Shown here piece after piece: positions 8,099 to 14,643 of a DNA stretch of 25,312 nt (position 1 is the stretch's first letter; each line of letters starts with the position of its first letter). The position numbers and the translations under genes were made by a program. The notes below the pieces were generated by a model that saw nothing but the letters and a program-made list of their open reading frames with translations, was not told the DNA's origin and did not search any database. This DNA is from an uncultured Peptoniphilus sp. (GTDB lineage Bacteria > Bacillota > Clostridia > Tissierellales > Peptoniphilaceae): positions 1-25,312 of the forward strand of contig CABTWG010000011.1 of NCBI GenBank assembly GCA_902488455.1, in the 5' to 3' direction.

Positions 8099-8106
8099 GA
8101 GGAATT

Positions 8107-9102
8107 ATGGAAAGACCTATTATTGGAATACCACTAGGAGATCCGGCAGGAATTGGACCGGAAATAACCGTTAAGACATTTGAAGAAAAGAGAGTTTGGG
8201 AAGTTGCTAGACCATTTTTAATCGGAGACCTCTTCGTTATAAATCGTGCTATTGAAATAACAAACTCAAAACTAAAAGTAAATGTAGTTTCTTCAGTGGA
8301 AGATGCTAAGTTTGAAGAAGGAACCATCGATATGCTTGATCTGGATATTGTAAACTCAGATTACGAATTTGGAAAAGTAGATGCGAGATGCGGACTTGCT
8401 TCATTTAAATACGTTGAGAAGACTGCTAAACTTTGCATGGAGAAAAAACTAGATGCAATGGCAACCACTCCAATCAACAAGGAATCCCTAAGAGCAGCAG
8501 AAGTTCCATACATTGGACACACCGAAATGCTCGAAGAAGTTTCAGGCGTTCATGATCCACTTACTATGTTTGAAGTGAATAATCTAAGAGTTTTCTTCCT
8601 TTCAAGACACGTAAGTCTAAGTAAGGCAATTGAAATGGTTAAGTACGACAGAGTTCTTGACTATATCATAAGATGCTCAGAAGCTATGAAGAAGCTTGGT
8701 GTAGAAGGAACTATGGCTGTTGCAGGGCTTAACCCTCACTGTGGCGAACACGGACTATTTGGATATGAAGAAGTTGAAGAAATTGAACCAGCTATAAAAG
8801 AAGCGCAAAAGCGTGGCTATGATGTAGTTGGACCGATTGGAGCAGACTCAGTCTTTCATATGGCACTGGAAGGAACATTCTCATCAGTTCTTTCTCTATA
8901 CCACGACCAAGGTCATATAGCTACGAAGACCTACGATTTCTACAAGACCATCGCAATCACAAACTCAATGCCATTCTTAAGAACTTCTGTAGACCACGGA
9001 ACGGCCTATCCAGTTGCAGGTAAAAACATAGCATCAGCAGTTTCAATGATCGAAGCAGTAATCCTTGCGGCGAAGTACGCCCCAAAATTCAACCATAAAT
9101 AA
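8107..9102 (+). CDS. pdxA2: PdxA2-type 4-phospho-D-threonate / 4-phospho-D-erythronate dehydrogenase
   Basis: The 331-residue product has the PdxA fold signature GIPLGDPAGIGPEI at the N-terminus. The three metal-binding histidines align with E. coli PdxA H166, H211 and H266: H168 (LSRHVSL), H211 (NPHCGE) and H266 (YHDQGH). The substrate-phosphate motif GHTE is at 137-140. The segment YHDQGHIATKTYDF resembles PdxA2 rather than biosynthetic PdxA, where YHDQG is followed by LPVLK. PdxA2 oxidises the 4-phosphorylated acid; decarboxylation then yields dihydroxyacetone phosphate. The flanking kinase and permease make the catabolic role much more likely than vitamin B6 synthesis, and no other pdx gene is in the window. 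AGGAGG lies seven bases upstream of the ATG. Confidence 0.87.
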   Translation: MERPIIGIPLGDPAGIGPEITVKTFEEKRVWEVARPFLIGDLFVINRAIEITNSKLKVNVVSSVEDAKFEEGTIDMLDLDIVNSDYEFGKVDARCGLASFKYVEKTAKLCMEKKLDAMATTPINKESLRAAEVPYIGHTEMLEEVSGVHDPLTMFEVNNLRVFFLSRHVSLSKAIEMVKYDRVLDYIIRCSEAMKKLGVEGTMAVAGLNPHCGEHGLFGYEEVEEIEPAIKEAQKRGYDVVGPIGADSVFHMALEGTFSSVLSLYHDQGHIATKTYDFYKTIAITNSMPFLRTSVDHGTAYPVAGKNIASAVSMIEAVILAAKYAPKFNHK

Positions 9103-9114
9103 AAGTGAGGACAT

Positions 9115-10488
9115 ATGGAAAATTTCGTTTTAGACGGTACTAGAATGCTAATCGCACTTGGAGTGGGAATAGTATTTCTAATGATTATGATTTTAAAGAC
9201 CAAGATACACACATTCTTGGCGCTTATAATAACTTCTGTGTTCGTGGGAATTGCAGGTGGAATGCCACAGGACATGGTCATCTCTGCAATCAGTTCCGGC
9301 TTCGGTTCAACCCTCGGCTCCATAGGAATCATAATTGGATTTGGAGTAATGATGGGACAGATCTTTGAAGCAACGGGAGCTGCAAAGACCATGGCGAACA
9401 CATTTATAAAAAAACTTGGAGTGAATAAAGAGGAAGAAGCCTTAGCAATCACAGGATTTTTAGTTTCAATTCCAATCTATTGTGACTCAGGATTCGTAAT
9501 CCTTTCATCCCTAATAAAAGCCCTTTCAAAGGCGAGCAAGAAATCCATAGTAAGTCTTGCTGTTTGTTTGGCAGGAGGTTTGGTAATCACCCACTCACTT
9601 GTGCCACCTACACCAGGACCGGTTGGAGCAGCGGGAATCTTTGGAGCAAATGTTGGACTGGTAATCATCTACGGAATGATTATAGCAATACCGATGCTTT
9701 TTGCAGTGTTGGCATATGGAAAATGGCTTGGCAAAAAAATCTACCAAATCCCTGGAGAAGATGGAGAATGGATAAGACCTGCGAGCATGGAAAGCATTGA
9801 CATGGCAGAAGTAAAACTCGATGAAGATCTACCATCAGCTACAAAATCATTTATGCCGATAGTAATTCCAATTATATTGATTCTTCTTGCCACAGTTTCA
9901 AAAGCCTTGGGAGTTACAGGACAGGCAAATGCACTTTTCCAATTCTTCGGCACACCTATCGTTGCAGTTGCAATTGGACTACTTCTTGCAATCTTTACCC
10001 TTGCATCCCACATGGAAAGAAAAGAAGTTATAAAGGTAATGGAAATCGGAATAGAATCTGCAGGGATAATCATCCTAATCACAGGAGCAGGTGGAGCCCT
10101 CGGACAAGTGTTAAGAGATAGCGGAGTGGGCAACTACATTGCAGAAATAATAAAAGATCTAAACTTGCCACATATTCTGCTTCCATTTATAATCGCAACC
10201 ATCATAAGATTTATTCAAGGATCAGGAACTGTTGCAATGCTTACAGCAGCATCTATAACCGCACCGATAATGGCGAGTCTAAATGTAAACCCAGTTATGG
10301 CGACCCTATCAGCCTGCGTTGGATCACTGTTCTTCAGTTACTTCAACGATAGTTTCTTCAACGTTGTAAACAGAACCATTGGAATAGAAGATCCAAAAGA
10401 ACAGATAAGAGTCTGGTCAATCACAACAACCATCGCCTGGGCGGTAGGACTTGTGGCGCTACTAATATTAAATATGATTATTGGATAA
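9115..10488 (+). CDS. GntP-family permease, predicted C4 sugar-acid:H+ symporter
   Basis: The 457-residue product is a very hydrophobic polytopic membrane protein, about 12 predicted helices. It has the GntP-family conserved stretches: GFGSTLGSIGIIIGFGVMMG near 60-80, IPIYCDSGFVIL near 120-132, THSLVPPTPGPVGAAG near 160-175, and FNDSFFNVVNR near 412-423. GntP proteins take up gluconate and related aldonates with protons. Its place directly behind the kinase and dehydrogenase, with a 12-bp gap and a GTGAGGAC ribosome site, indicates that it imports the same acid sugar. It is the last gene before a strong terminator. Confidence 0.87.
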   Translation: MENFVLDGTRMLIALGVGIVFLMIMILKTKIHTFLALIITSVFVGIAGGMPQDMVISAISSGFGSTLGSIGIIIGFGVMMGQIFEATGAAKTMANTFIKKLGVNKEEEALAITGFLVSIPIYCDSGFVILSSLIKALSKASKKSIVSLAVCLAGGLVITHSLVPPTPGPVGAAGIFGANVGLVIIYGMIIAIPMLFAVLAYGKWLGKKIYQIPGEDGEWIRPASMESIDMAEVKLDEDLPSATKSFMPIVIPIILILLATVSKALGVTGQANALFQFFGTPIVAVAIGLLLAIFTLASHMERKEVIKVMEIGIESAGIIILITGAGGALGQVLRDSGVGNYIAEIIKDLNLPHILLPFIIATIIRFIQGSGTVAMLTAASITAPIMASLNVNPVMATLSACVGSLFFSYFNDSFFNVVNRTIGIEDPKEQIRVWSITTTIAWAVGLVALLILNMIIG

Positions 10489-10492
10489 TAAT

Positions 10493-10518
10493 AAAAGACG
10501 AGGATATCCTCGTCTTTT
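10493..10518. terminator. Bidirectional intrinsic terminator between convergent genes
   Basis: A perfectly symmetric 26-bp element, AAAAGACGAGG - ATAT - CCTCGTCTTTT, starting 5 bp after the permease stop codon and 25 bp from the DUF3021 stop codon on the other strand. Terminal T runs on both strands let it serve both transcripts. Confidence 0.9.
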
Positions 10519-10542
10519 GTGATTTAATAATAAAAATATCTT

Positions 10543-10974
10543 TTATTTTGCCAATCTTCTATTTACGTCATCAATTGTTTTCTTGGCTAAGATATAGTAG
10601 ATAAAAGAAACTACTAAGTATATTACAACAAACATTATTAGTGAGTAGATTAGAGTTCTTGTACCATCGAACCACTTTAGGTAATGTCCAGCACCGATAA
10701 AGTATATAATTAGCCCTGCAAAATGGATAATTTGTTTAGATAAAGTATAATTTTCTTCAAGTTTTAAAATTATTGAGAAAAGTTCGGGTACAAATCCGAA
10801 ACCGCCATAGATCATGCATTGAACAATCTTTGCACTTCCAGGTTTTAAACTTTCTACAAATTCAGGAACTCCAACTATATTTTCTCCGATACCTAGGGAT
10901 ATAAATGCCTCTATCAAAGCTCCGATACCAATCCCAATCATAAATGATCTAATAATTCTTTCTATATTTTTCAT
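10543..10974 (-). CDS. DUF3021 membrane protein, partner of the LytTR regulator
   Basis: The 143-residue product has four predicted transmembrane helices (about 8-28, 47-69, 78-97, 106-130) and a charged C-terminal tail, matching the DUF3021 family. DUF3021 proteins are usually encoded directly after a small LytTR DNA-binding protein, as here, and are thought to hold the regulator inactive at the membrane; that role is known for related LytTR membrane-inhibitor pairs and is inferred here. The ATG at 10974 has AGGAGG seven bases upstream, but the same RBS-start unit is repeated twice more upstream. It shares the terminator at 10493-10518. Confidence 0.8.
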   Translation of the reverse strand: MKNIERIIRSFMIGIGIGALIEAFISLGIGENIVGVPEFVESLKPGSAKIVQCMIYGGFGFVPELFSIILKLEENYTLSKQIIHFAGLIIYFIGAGHYLKWFDGTRTLIYSLIMFVVIYLVVSFIYYILAKKTIDDVNRRLAK

Positions 10975-11032
10975 GACAACCTCCTATATTTTTCATGACA
11001 ACCTCCTATATTTTTCATGACAACCTCCTATA
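10967..11032 (-). repeat. Three perfect tandem copies of a 22-bp RBS plus start-codon unit
   Basis: On the minus strand the units occupy 11032-11011, 11010-10989 and 10988-10967. Each holds TATAGGAGG, TTGTC, then ATGAAAAA. The first unit overlaps the stop codon of the LytTR gene (TAG 11030-11028), and the last supplies the true DUF3021 start (ATG at 10974). As 22 is not a multiple of three, the ATGs at 11018 and 10996 open other frames and encode two 15-codon mini-ORFs. The first ends in TGA inside the ATGA of the DUF3021 start; the second ends in TAG 16 codons downstream, inside the gene. Confidence 0.95.
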
Positions 11033-11468
11033 ATCCCAAAACCCTTTTAAATTCTTTTAGATTTCTACGGGAGACATAGCTTATATCTCCATTTTTAAGC
11101 TCTACGGCTATGGTACCTGTAAAAGATAAATCGAGTCTCTTTACATAATCAAGATTTACTATTTCAGATCTAGAGATTCTTATAAATTTGTTTTTATCAA
11201 GCCTTGCTTCAAATTCAGAAACATTTAACCTTGATTTATAAATTCCGCTTTTAGTCTTTACGAATACATTTTTATCTTCTGCGTAGATTCTAATTATTTC
11301 ATCAAAGGATAGGATGAACACTTCTTCATCGCGAAAAGCGACTATTTTATCAATGGGGTTTCCTTCTAGCATATTTCTTAAATTTTCAATCTCTTTAGAA
11401 TATTCCTTGGCGAAGATCTTGACGGAAGTTTCGTCTAGGGATTCATCTATTATTATTTCAACCTTCAT
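11028..11468 (-). CDS. LytTR-family DNA-binding regulator, no receiver domain
   Basis: The 146-residue product has a short N-terminal segment (about 1-40) and a LytTR DNA-binding domain (about 44-144): FILSFDEIIRIYAEDKNVFV, the IRISRSEIVNLDYVKRLD core, and the VSRRNLKEFKRVLG C-terminal helix. There is no response-regulator receiver domain, so it is the stand-alone type that pairs with membrane inhibitors such as DUF3021. An upstream in-frame GTG at 11474 is rejected because it lies inside the ribosome binding site. AGGAGG followed by a 5-base gap selects the ATG at 11468. A promoter with direct-repeat boxes upstream suggests autoregulation. Confidence 0.87.
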   Translation of the reverse strand: MKVEIIIDESLDETSVKIFAKEYSKEIENLRNMLEGNPIDKIVAFRDEEVFILSFDEIIRIYAEDKNVFVKTKSGIYKSRLNVSEFEARLDKNKFIRISRSEIVNLDYVKRLDLSFTGTIAVELKNGDISYVSRRNLKEFKRVLGL

Positions 11469-11486
11469 AGCCACCTCCTAATGATT

Positions 11487-11515
11487 ATTATAGACTGCTA
11501 GTAAATCAGTTTCAT
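11487..11515 (-). promoter_or_regulatory. Promoter of the LytTR-DUF3021 operon
   Basis: On the minus strand the -10 TATAAT is at 11492-11487, just ahead of the AGGAGG site. At the 17-bp distance the -35 position reads ATGAAA (11515-11510), a poor match, so an activator bound just upstream is plausible. Confidence 0.6.
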
Positions 11516-11520
11516 CTGTT

Positions 11521-11555
11521 TTGCGATAAGTGGTAGAAATATTGGGATAAGCGGT
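11521..11555 (-). promoter_or_regulatory. Two direct repeats, candidate LytTR-binding boxes
   Basis: On the minus strand AACCGCTTATCCCAA (11556-11542) and TACCACTTATCGCAA (11535-11521) share ACC-R-CTTATC-S-CAA at an exact 21-bp period, two helical turns. The proximal box ends 6 bp upstream of the weak -35 position. LytTR proteins bind paired direct repeats one or two turns apart next to activated promoters, so autoregulation by the adjacent regulator is the natural reading, although no binding data can be seen. Confidence 0.65.
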
Positions 11556-11556
11556 T

Positions 11557-11627
11557 AAAAAAAGACTGTTTTAACTATAAATTATTTAAAACAAAATGTC
11601 TTAGTGAAATTTAAAAGTAAAACAGTC
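11557..11627 (-). terminator. Terminator of the MoxR-VWA operon (long-loop hairpin)
   Basis: On the minus strand GACTGTTTTA (11627-11618) pairs perfectly with TAAAACAGTC (11573-11564), followed by seven Ts. The 44-base loop is unusually long for an intrinsic terminator, though inner AT pairs may shorten it. It starts 9 bp after the stop codon at 11636 and ends next to the distal LytTR box. Confidence 0.6.
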
Positions 11628-11635
11628 AATATTTT

Positions 11636-13327
11636 TTATTCAAGTTTACTTGCCACGGATTTAAAGAATAGTCCGACGATTTGAGAGAATCTACTCATCT
11701 TTGTAATATAGGCGAAGTCGTTTCCGTAGATAATCTTTTCGCTATTTAGATCTTCTAACTCTCCTGTGAACACTCCGAGGACATTGATGCCGATATTTTT
11801 TGCATTCATAACTTCCATGGCGGTGTCATAGATGGCAATATTTTCCACATAGTCTTCTGCATCCAGCTTCTTCTTTCCGAAACTTGCTATATTTACTTCG
11901 TCATTTGGTTTGCCGTCGGAAAGAACAATCAGTATCTTTCTCTCTGCAGAAGATTTTTTCATCAGATGAATCATTGTCTTTATGGCAAGACCGTCTCTGT
12001 TTGAGCCGGAAGGATAGTATTTAAAAATTTCTGAATTTTTATAAGAGGAGTCCTCGTAATCGCGAAATACATTTAAAACCATGTAGTTAAAGAGATTGTT
12101 AAATCCGACCACCCGAGTCTTTACATTTAATTCGGAAAGTGCCTCGGCAATTATATACCCTTGAGTCGCAACTTCTGATGCTCTTTCGTGTTGAGATGCG
12201 GACGAATCAAGGAGTATATCCACACGAAGCTCTCCATAGTCGTTTAAAAATTCTTTCTTGAACACCCGGTTGTCGCTAGTTCTATCTATCTTCCAAAGTT
12301 TCGATGGAACCACTTCTCCGGAGCTTGAAATTATCTTATAATGCTCCGACTCTTTCAAAAGAGAATTCTTGATAGTCTCCTTTAGGGTGGTGATTCCTCT
12401 CTTGTAGGTGAGATGATTCTTTTCATAAAACTCTCTATTAGAAGACTTCTGCTCGTCGATAAGACCTTTGTAGTAGCTTTCATTTGGAAAATCTCCCTTG
12501 GTCATGTGGATCTTGATTCCTTTGTGGATGCCGGTACATACTTGGCTTTCCAAAATATGGGCGTCAGTCTTAGATAAAATATTTTTGCCAAAATGTTTCT
12601 CTACCGTCTTTTCAAAGTCGGTTTCGCCAGTTTCGCCCTCCACAGTCTCCATGACCACCTTTAGATTTTCGTAGGATTCTTCAAAGAACTCGGAGCTCAT
12701 AATATTATATTTTTCCAGTTGGAAGTCTTCCAAATAATTCTTTGATTTAGGTTTGGATTTTAAAATTTCCGGATTTTTCTTTGCTTTTTCTACGATCTCT
12801 TCTATCTTTTCTATGGAAGTAGAATTTTCCACGTGGAAGTAGGATTTAAAAATACCAAGAAGCATATCTATTAAATCGAGAATATTTTTAACTTTTACTG
12901 TGCGAATCTTCTTTAAGATCTCCACAATATTGTCGTGAGTCCTTGGATAGGAGCCGTCCTCTGTTTCGTAGTACCATTTTAGAATTTCGTCTGCGAAACT
13001 CTTGGGATTTTTACGAATGGCAGCGGATTTAAAATCTTTTCTATAAGATTTAAGCCCCGGTCTTTTTATTAGAAGCTCATCCTTTAAATTCTCTTCCAGA
13101 ATTAGAAAGACAATGGTCATGATGTCGAATCTATTGGTGAGATTTAAAATATTTTCCTTTGCAAAATCTATAAAAGTTTTAAAATCATAGACCTTGAAGG
13201 CGTAGGCGATAAGGGAAAGCTCATAGAAACCACTTCTCTCGAAGATTTCAAAACCTTCCGCCAGATAGTCCTCCGATACGGTCCACACCAGGTTCTGTCT
13301 TCTTATCTTATCTAACAAAGATATCAC
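11636..13327 (-). CDS. VWA-domain protein (CoxE/NorD-like) paired with a MoxR ATPase
   Basis: The product is about 563 residues. A mostly helical N-terminal half, not matched to a named domain, is followed by a C-terminal von Willebrand A domain: the metal-ion site DxSxS is DSSAS at 374-378 (numbered from 13327), the conserved Thr/Ser loop falls in PSGSNRDG, and the distal Asp is in LSDGKPND (D471). VWA proteins of this type work with MoxR/NorQ-type ATPases to remodel or metallate target enzymes; the target is unknown. The start is uncertain. GTG at 13327 has no clear ribosome site, while TTG at 13318 has GGTGAT four bases upstream. Either one overlaps the end of the MoxR gene, indicating coupled translation. 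There is no signal peptide. Confidence 0.82.
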   Translation of the reverse strand: MISLLDKIRRQNLVWTVSEDYLAEGFEIFERSGFYELSLIAYAFKVYDFKTFIDFAKENILNLTNRFDIMTIVFLILEENLKDELLIKRPGLKSYRKDFKSAAIRKNPKSFADEILKWYYETEDGSYPRTHDNIVEILKKIRTVKVKNILDLIDMLLGIFKSYFHVENSTSIEKIEEIVEKAKKNPEILKSKPKSKNYLEDFQLEKYNIMSSEFFEESYENLKVVMETVEGETGETDFEKTVEKHFGKNILSKTDAHILESQVCTGIHKGIKIHMTKGDFPNESYYKGLIDEQKSSNREFYEKNHLTYKRGITTLKETIKNSLLKESEHYKIISSSGEVVPSKLWKIDRTSDNRVFKKEFLNDYGELRVDILLDSSASQHERASEVATQGYIIAEALSELNVKTRVVGFNNLFNYMVLNVFRDYEDSSYKNSEIFKYYPSGSNRDGLAIKTMIHLMKKSSAERKILIVLSDGKPNDEVNIASFGKKKLDAEDYVENIAIYDTAMEVMNAKNIGINVLGVFTGELEDLNSEKIIYGNDFAYITKMSRFSQIVGLFFKSVASKLE

Positions 13328-14240
13328 CAGGATTAATACTTTCGCTAAACAATGTGCGGTAAACGTCCATTACGATTTCTTTTTCGTAGGAGTCGAAGGA
13401 TTTATCCATAAGTCCCATTTCGAGAGAACTCTTGATGCTAAGCCCACGCTTCATAAGTTCCAAAGCAGAGATAAGCCCCCTTAAATCTATTGATTTGGAA
13501 CTGATTTCTGAGTTTAGAGATTTTTCCTCGAGATCTTCAAAAAATTGTGAGAATATTTCCACGTACTCGTCAGTGAGTCCGCCTTCAACCTTTAAAATCT
13601 TCTTCAAATATTTCTTTTCGATTGTTGGCATATTAATAACTAGAAATCTTGAAACCAATGCTTCGTTTAGATCCCTAGTTCCGATGTAACCATGGTTCAT
13701 AGTTGCGATAAATCTCGTAGCTTCGTGAAGCTTCAAACGGTTATATCCTGGCACATCGATGACCCTTCTATAATCTAGGGCAGAGTGAATAACGGAAAGA
13801 GTTTCGTTCTTCGCCATATTAATTTCGTCTAAGATTCCAAATCCACCGAATTCGGCACATTCGTAGACAGGACCCTTCTTAAGAGTGACCTCTCCAGATT
13901 TAAAAGTATCTGAGCCGATTAAACTTTCTGCATCTGTATTTACATTTAGAGACACAGTCCACATAGGTCTGTTGAAAAGCAGACTTAAATTTTCTGAAAG
14001 GACGTTCTTGCCAGTAGCCTTTGGTCCGGATAATAGAATGTGAAAACCAGAGAGAATTGCGGTTATTGCCTTGTTCCAAACGTCACTACCATAGTAGATA
14101 AACCTAGGGCTTGCCACACGGTCAAGAACATCATAGTCAAGCTTGTAAAAACTTCTAAAATCGTCGACTTCCTTAAGAAGACTTTCGTCAATTTCTTCTT
14201 CCTTTAAAATATCTATTAAATCATTTCTATTTATATTCAT
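13308..14240 (-). CDS. MoxR-family AAA+ ATPase
   Basis: The 310-residue product has Walker A SGPKATGKNVLSE (GPKATGKN at 72-79), Walker B GILDEINMA at 135-143, sensor-1 region FIATMNHGYIGTRDLNEALVSRF at about 177-199 (ATMNHG and ARG-type finger NEALVSRF), and a C-terminal helical lid. This is the MoxR/NorQ/CoxD type. The Walker A ends in GKN instead of GKS/T. The ATPase is the likely energy source for the VWA protein encoded next, whose start overlaps this gene by 20 bp (or 11 bp). GGAGG lies seven bases before the ATG at 14240, with a promoter just upstream. A role in maturation of a metalloenzyme or in envelope stress is inference, and no client gene is adjacent. Confidence 0.85.
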   Translation of the reverse strand: MNINRNDLIDILKEEEIDESLLKEVDDFRSFYKLDYDVLDRVASPRFIYYGSDVWNKAITAILSGFHILLSGPKATGKNVLSENLSLLFNRPMWTVSLNVNTDAESLIGSDTFKSGEVTLKKGPVYECAEFGGFGILDEINMAKNETLSVIHSALDYRRVIDVPGYNRLKLHEATRFIATMNHGYIGTRDLNEALVSRFLVINMPTIEKKYLKKILKVEGGLTDEYVEIFSQFFEDLEEKSLNSEISSKSIDLRGLISALELMKRGLSIKSSLEMGLMDKSFDSYEKEIVMDVYRTLFSESINPGDIFVR

Positions 14241-14258
14241 TAAAATTCCTCCACTGGT

Positions 14259-14287
14259 ATTATACTAGAAATGATTGAGAGAACCAA
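14259..14287 (-). promoter_or_regulatory. Promoter of the MoxR-VWA operon
   Basis: On the minus strand TTGGTT (14287-14282), a 17-bp spacer, and TATAAT (14264-14259), close to the GGAGG site of the MoxR gene. The -35 is weak but the spacing is ideal. Confidence 0.6.
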
Positions 14288-14451
14288 AATATTTTCGCAA
14301 AAGGAATGTGCATTTCATAGATCGTAAGAATTTTTGTTTTTAATCGCCTATATTTAATTAAACAAAAATATTTATAGGAAAAAGACAAATAACTATTAAT
14401 AAGATCGAAATAAAAACACGGGGCTAAGGGTGGATGATCTTGAAAACATTG

Positions 14452-14487
14452 TCACATTTTCACAAAAATGTGATCTAGGTCATATTT
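14452..14487. promoter_or_regulatory. CRP/FNR-type site with an overlapping palindrome
   Basis: The 22 bp at 14466-14487 contain TGTGATCTAGGTCATA and match the E. coli CRP consensus (AAATGTGA-TCTAGA-TCACATTT) at 20 of 22 positions. Overlapping it on the left, TCACATTTT (14452-14460) and AAAATGTGA (14465-14473) form a 9-bp inverted repeat, so three TGTGA-type half sites lie in 36 bp. CRP/FNR-family regulators occur in Clostridia and many use TGTGA-n6-TCACA. The site is about 125 bp upstream of the whiA -10 and 188 bp from the MoxR -10, so which gene it serves is unclear. Confidence 0.5.
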
Positions 14488-14588
14488 TTATATTAAATTA
14501 TTTGATAGATTCATAAAGAATTTAATTTTTAGTTTTTTTATAATTTATAAAAACCTTTTCAAAATTTTTGTTAAATTGTTAAAAAGGC

Positions 14589-14617
14589 TTTAATTTTAGG
14601 TAAATGTTCTGTATAAT
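14589..14617 (+). promoter_or_regulatory. Predicted promoter of whiA
   Basis: TTTAAT (14589-14594), a 17-bp spacer, and TATAAT (14612-14617), 27 bp before the start codon. The -10 is perfect and the -35 poor. Confidence 0.5.
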
Positions 14618-14643
14618 GGTATTAGTTTATATTGAGGTGTTCT

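Larger units (their letters stand above)
14241..14643. other. 403-bp divergent intergenic region between the MoxR operon and whiA
   Basis: No gene is supported here. Contents from left to right: the MoxR promoter at 14259-14287; an AT-rich inverted repeat, TTTTTGTTT (14331-14339) against AAACAAAAA (14360-14368), without terminator features; a palindrome and a CRP-like site at 14452-14487; direct TTGTTAAA repeats near 14569-14584; and the whiA promoter with its -10 at 14612. It is the longest gene-free stretch in the window and looks like a regulatory region rather than a decayed gene. Confidence 0.6.

Noticed and set aside
9741..10133. 130-codon open frame antisense to the GntP-type permease
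   Set aside because: Shadow of a strongly supported membrane-protein gene; no ribosome site.
10967..11032. The short repeats considered as a CRISPR or a DNA-binding iteron array
   Set aside because: Units are contiguous without spacers and each contains a correctly spaced ribosome site and ATG, so they are a duplication of the gene start.
11469..11474. GTG start for the LytTR gene
   Set aside because: It lies inside AGGAGGTGG, the ribosome binding site for the ATG at 11468.
14331..14368. Inverted repeat TTTTTGTTT / AAACAAAAA considered as a terminator
   Set aside because: A/T-only stem apart from one C-G pair, a 20-base loop, and no gene ending next to it.
14569..14586. Tandem TTGTTAAA considered as a Rex redox-sensor site
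   Set aside because: The two copies are direct, not inverted repeats as Rex requires.
14632..14643. TTG start for whiA giving four extra residues
   Set aside because: The TTG is part of the ribosome-binding sequence TTGAGGTG; the ATG at 14644 gives the family-typical MSFS start.
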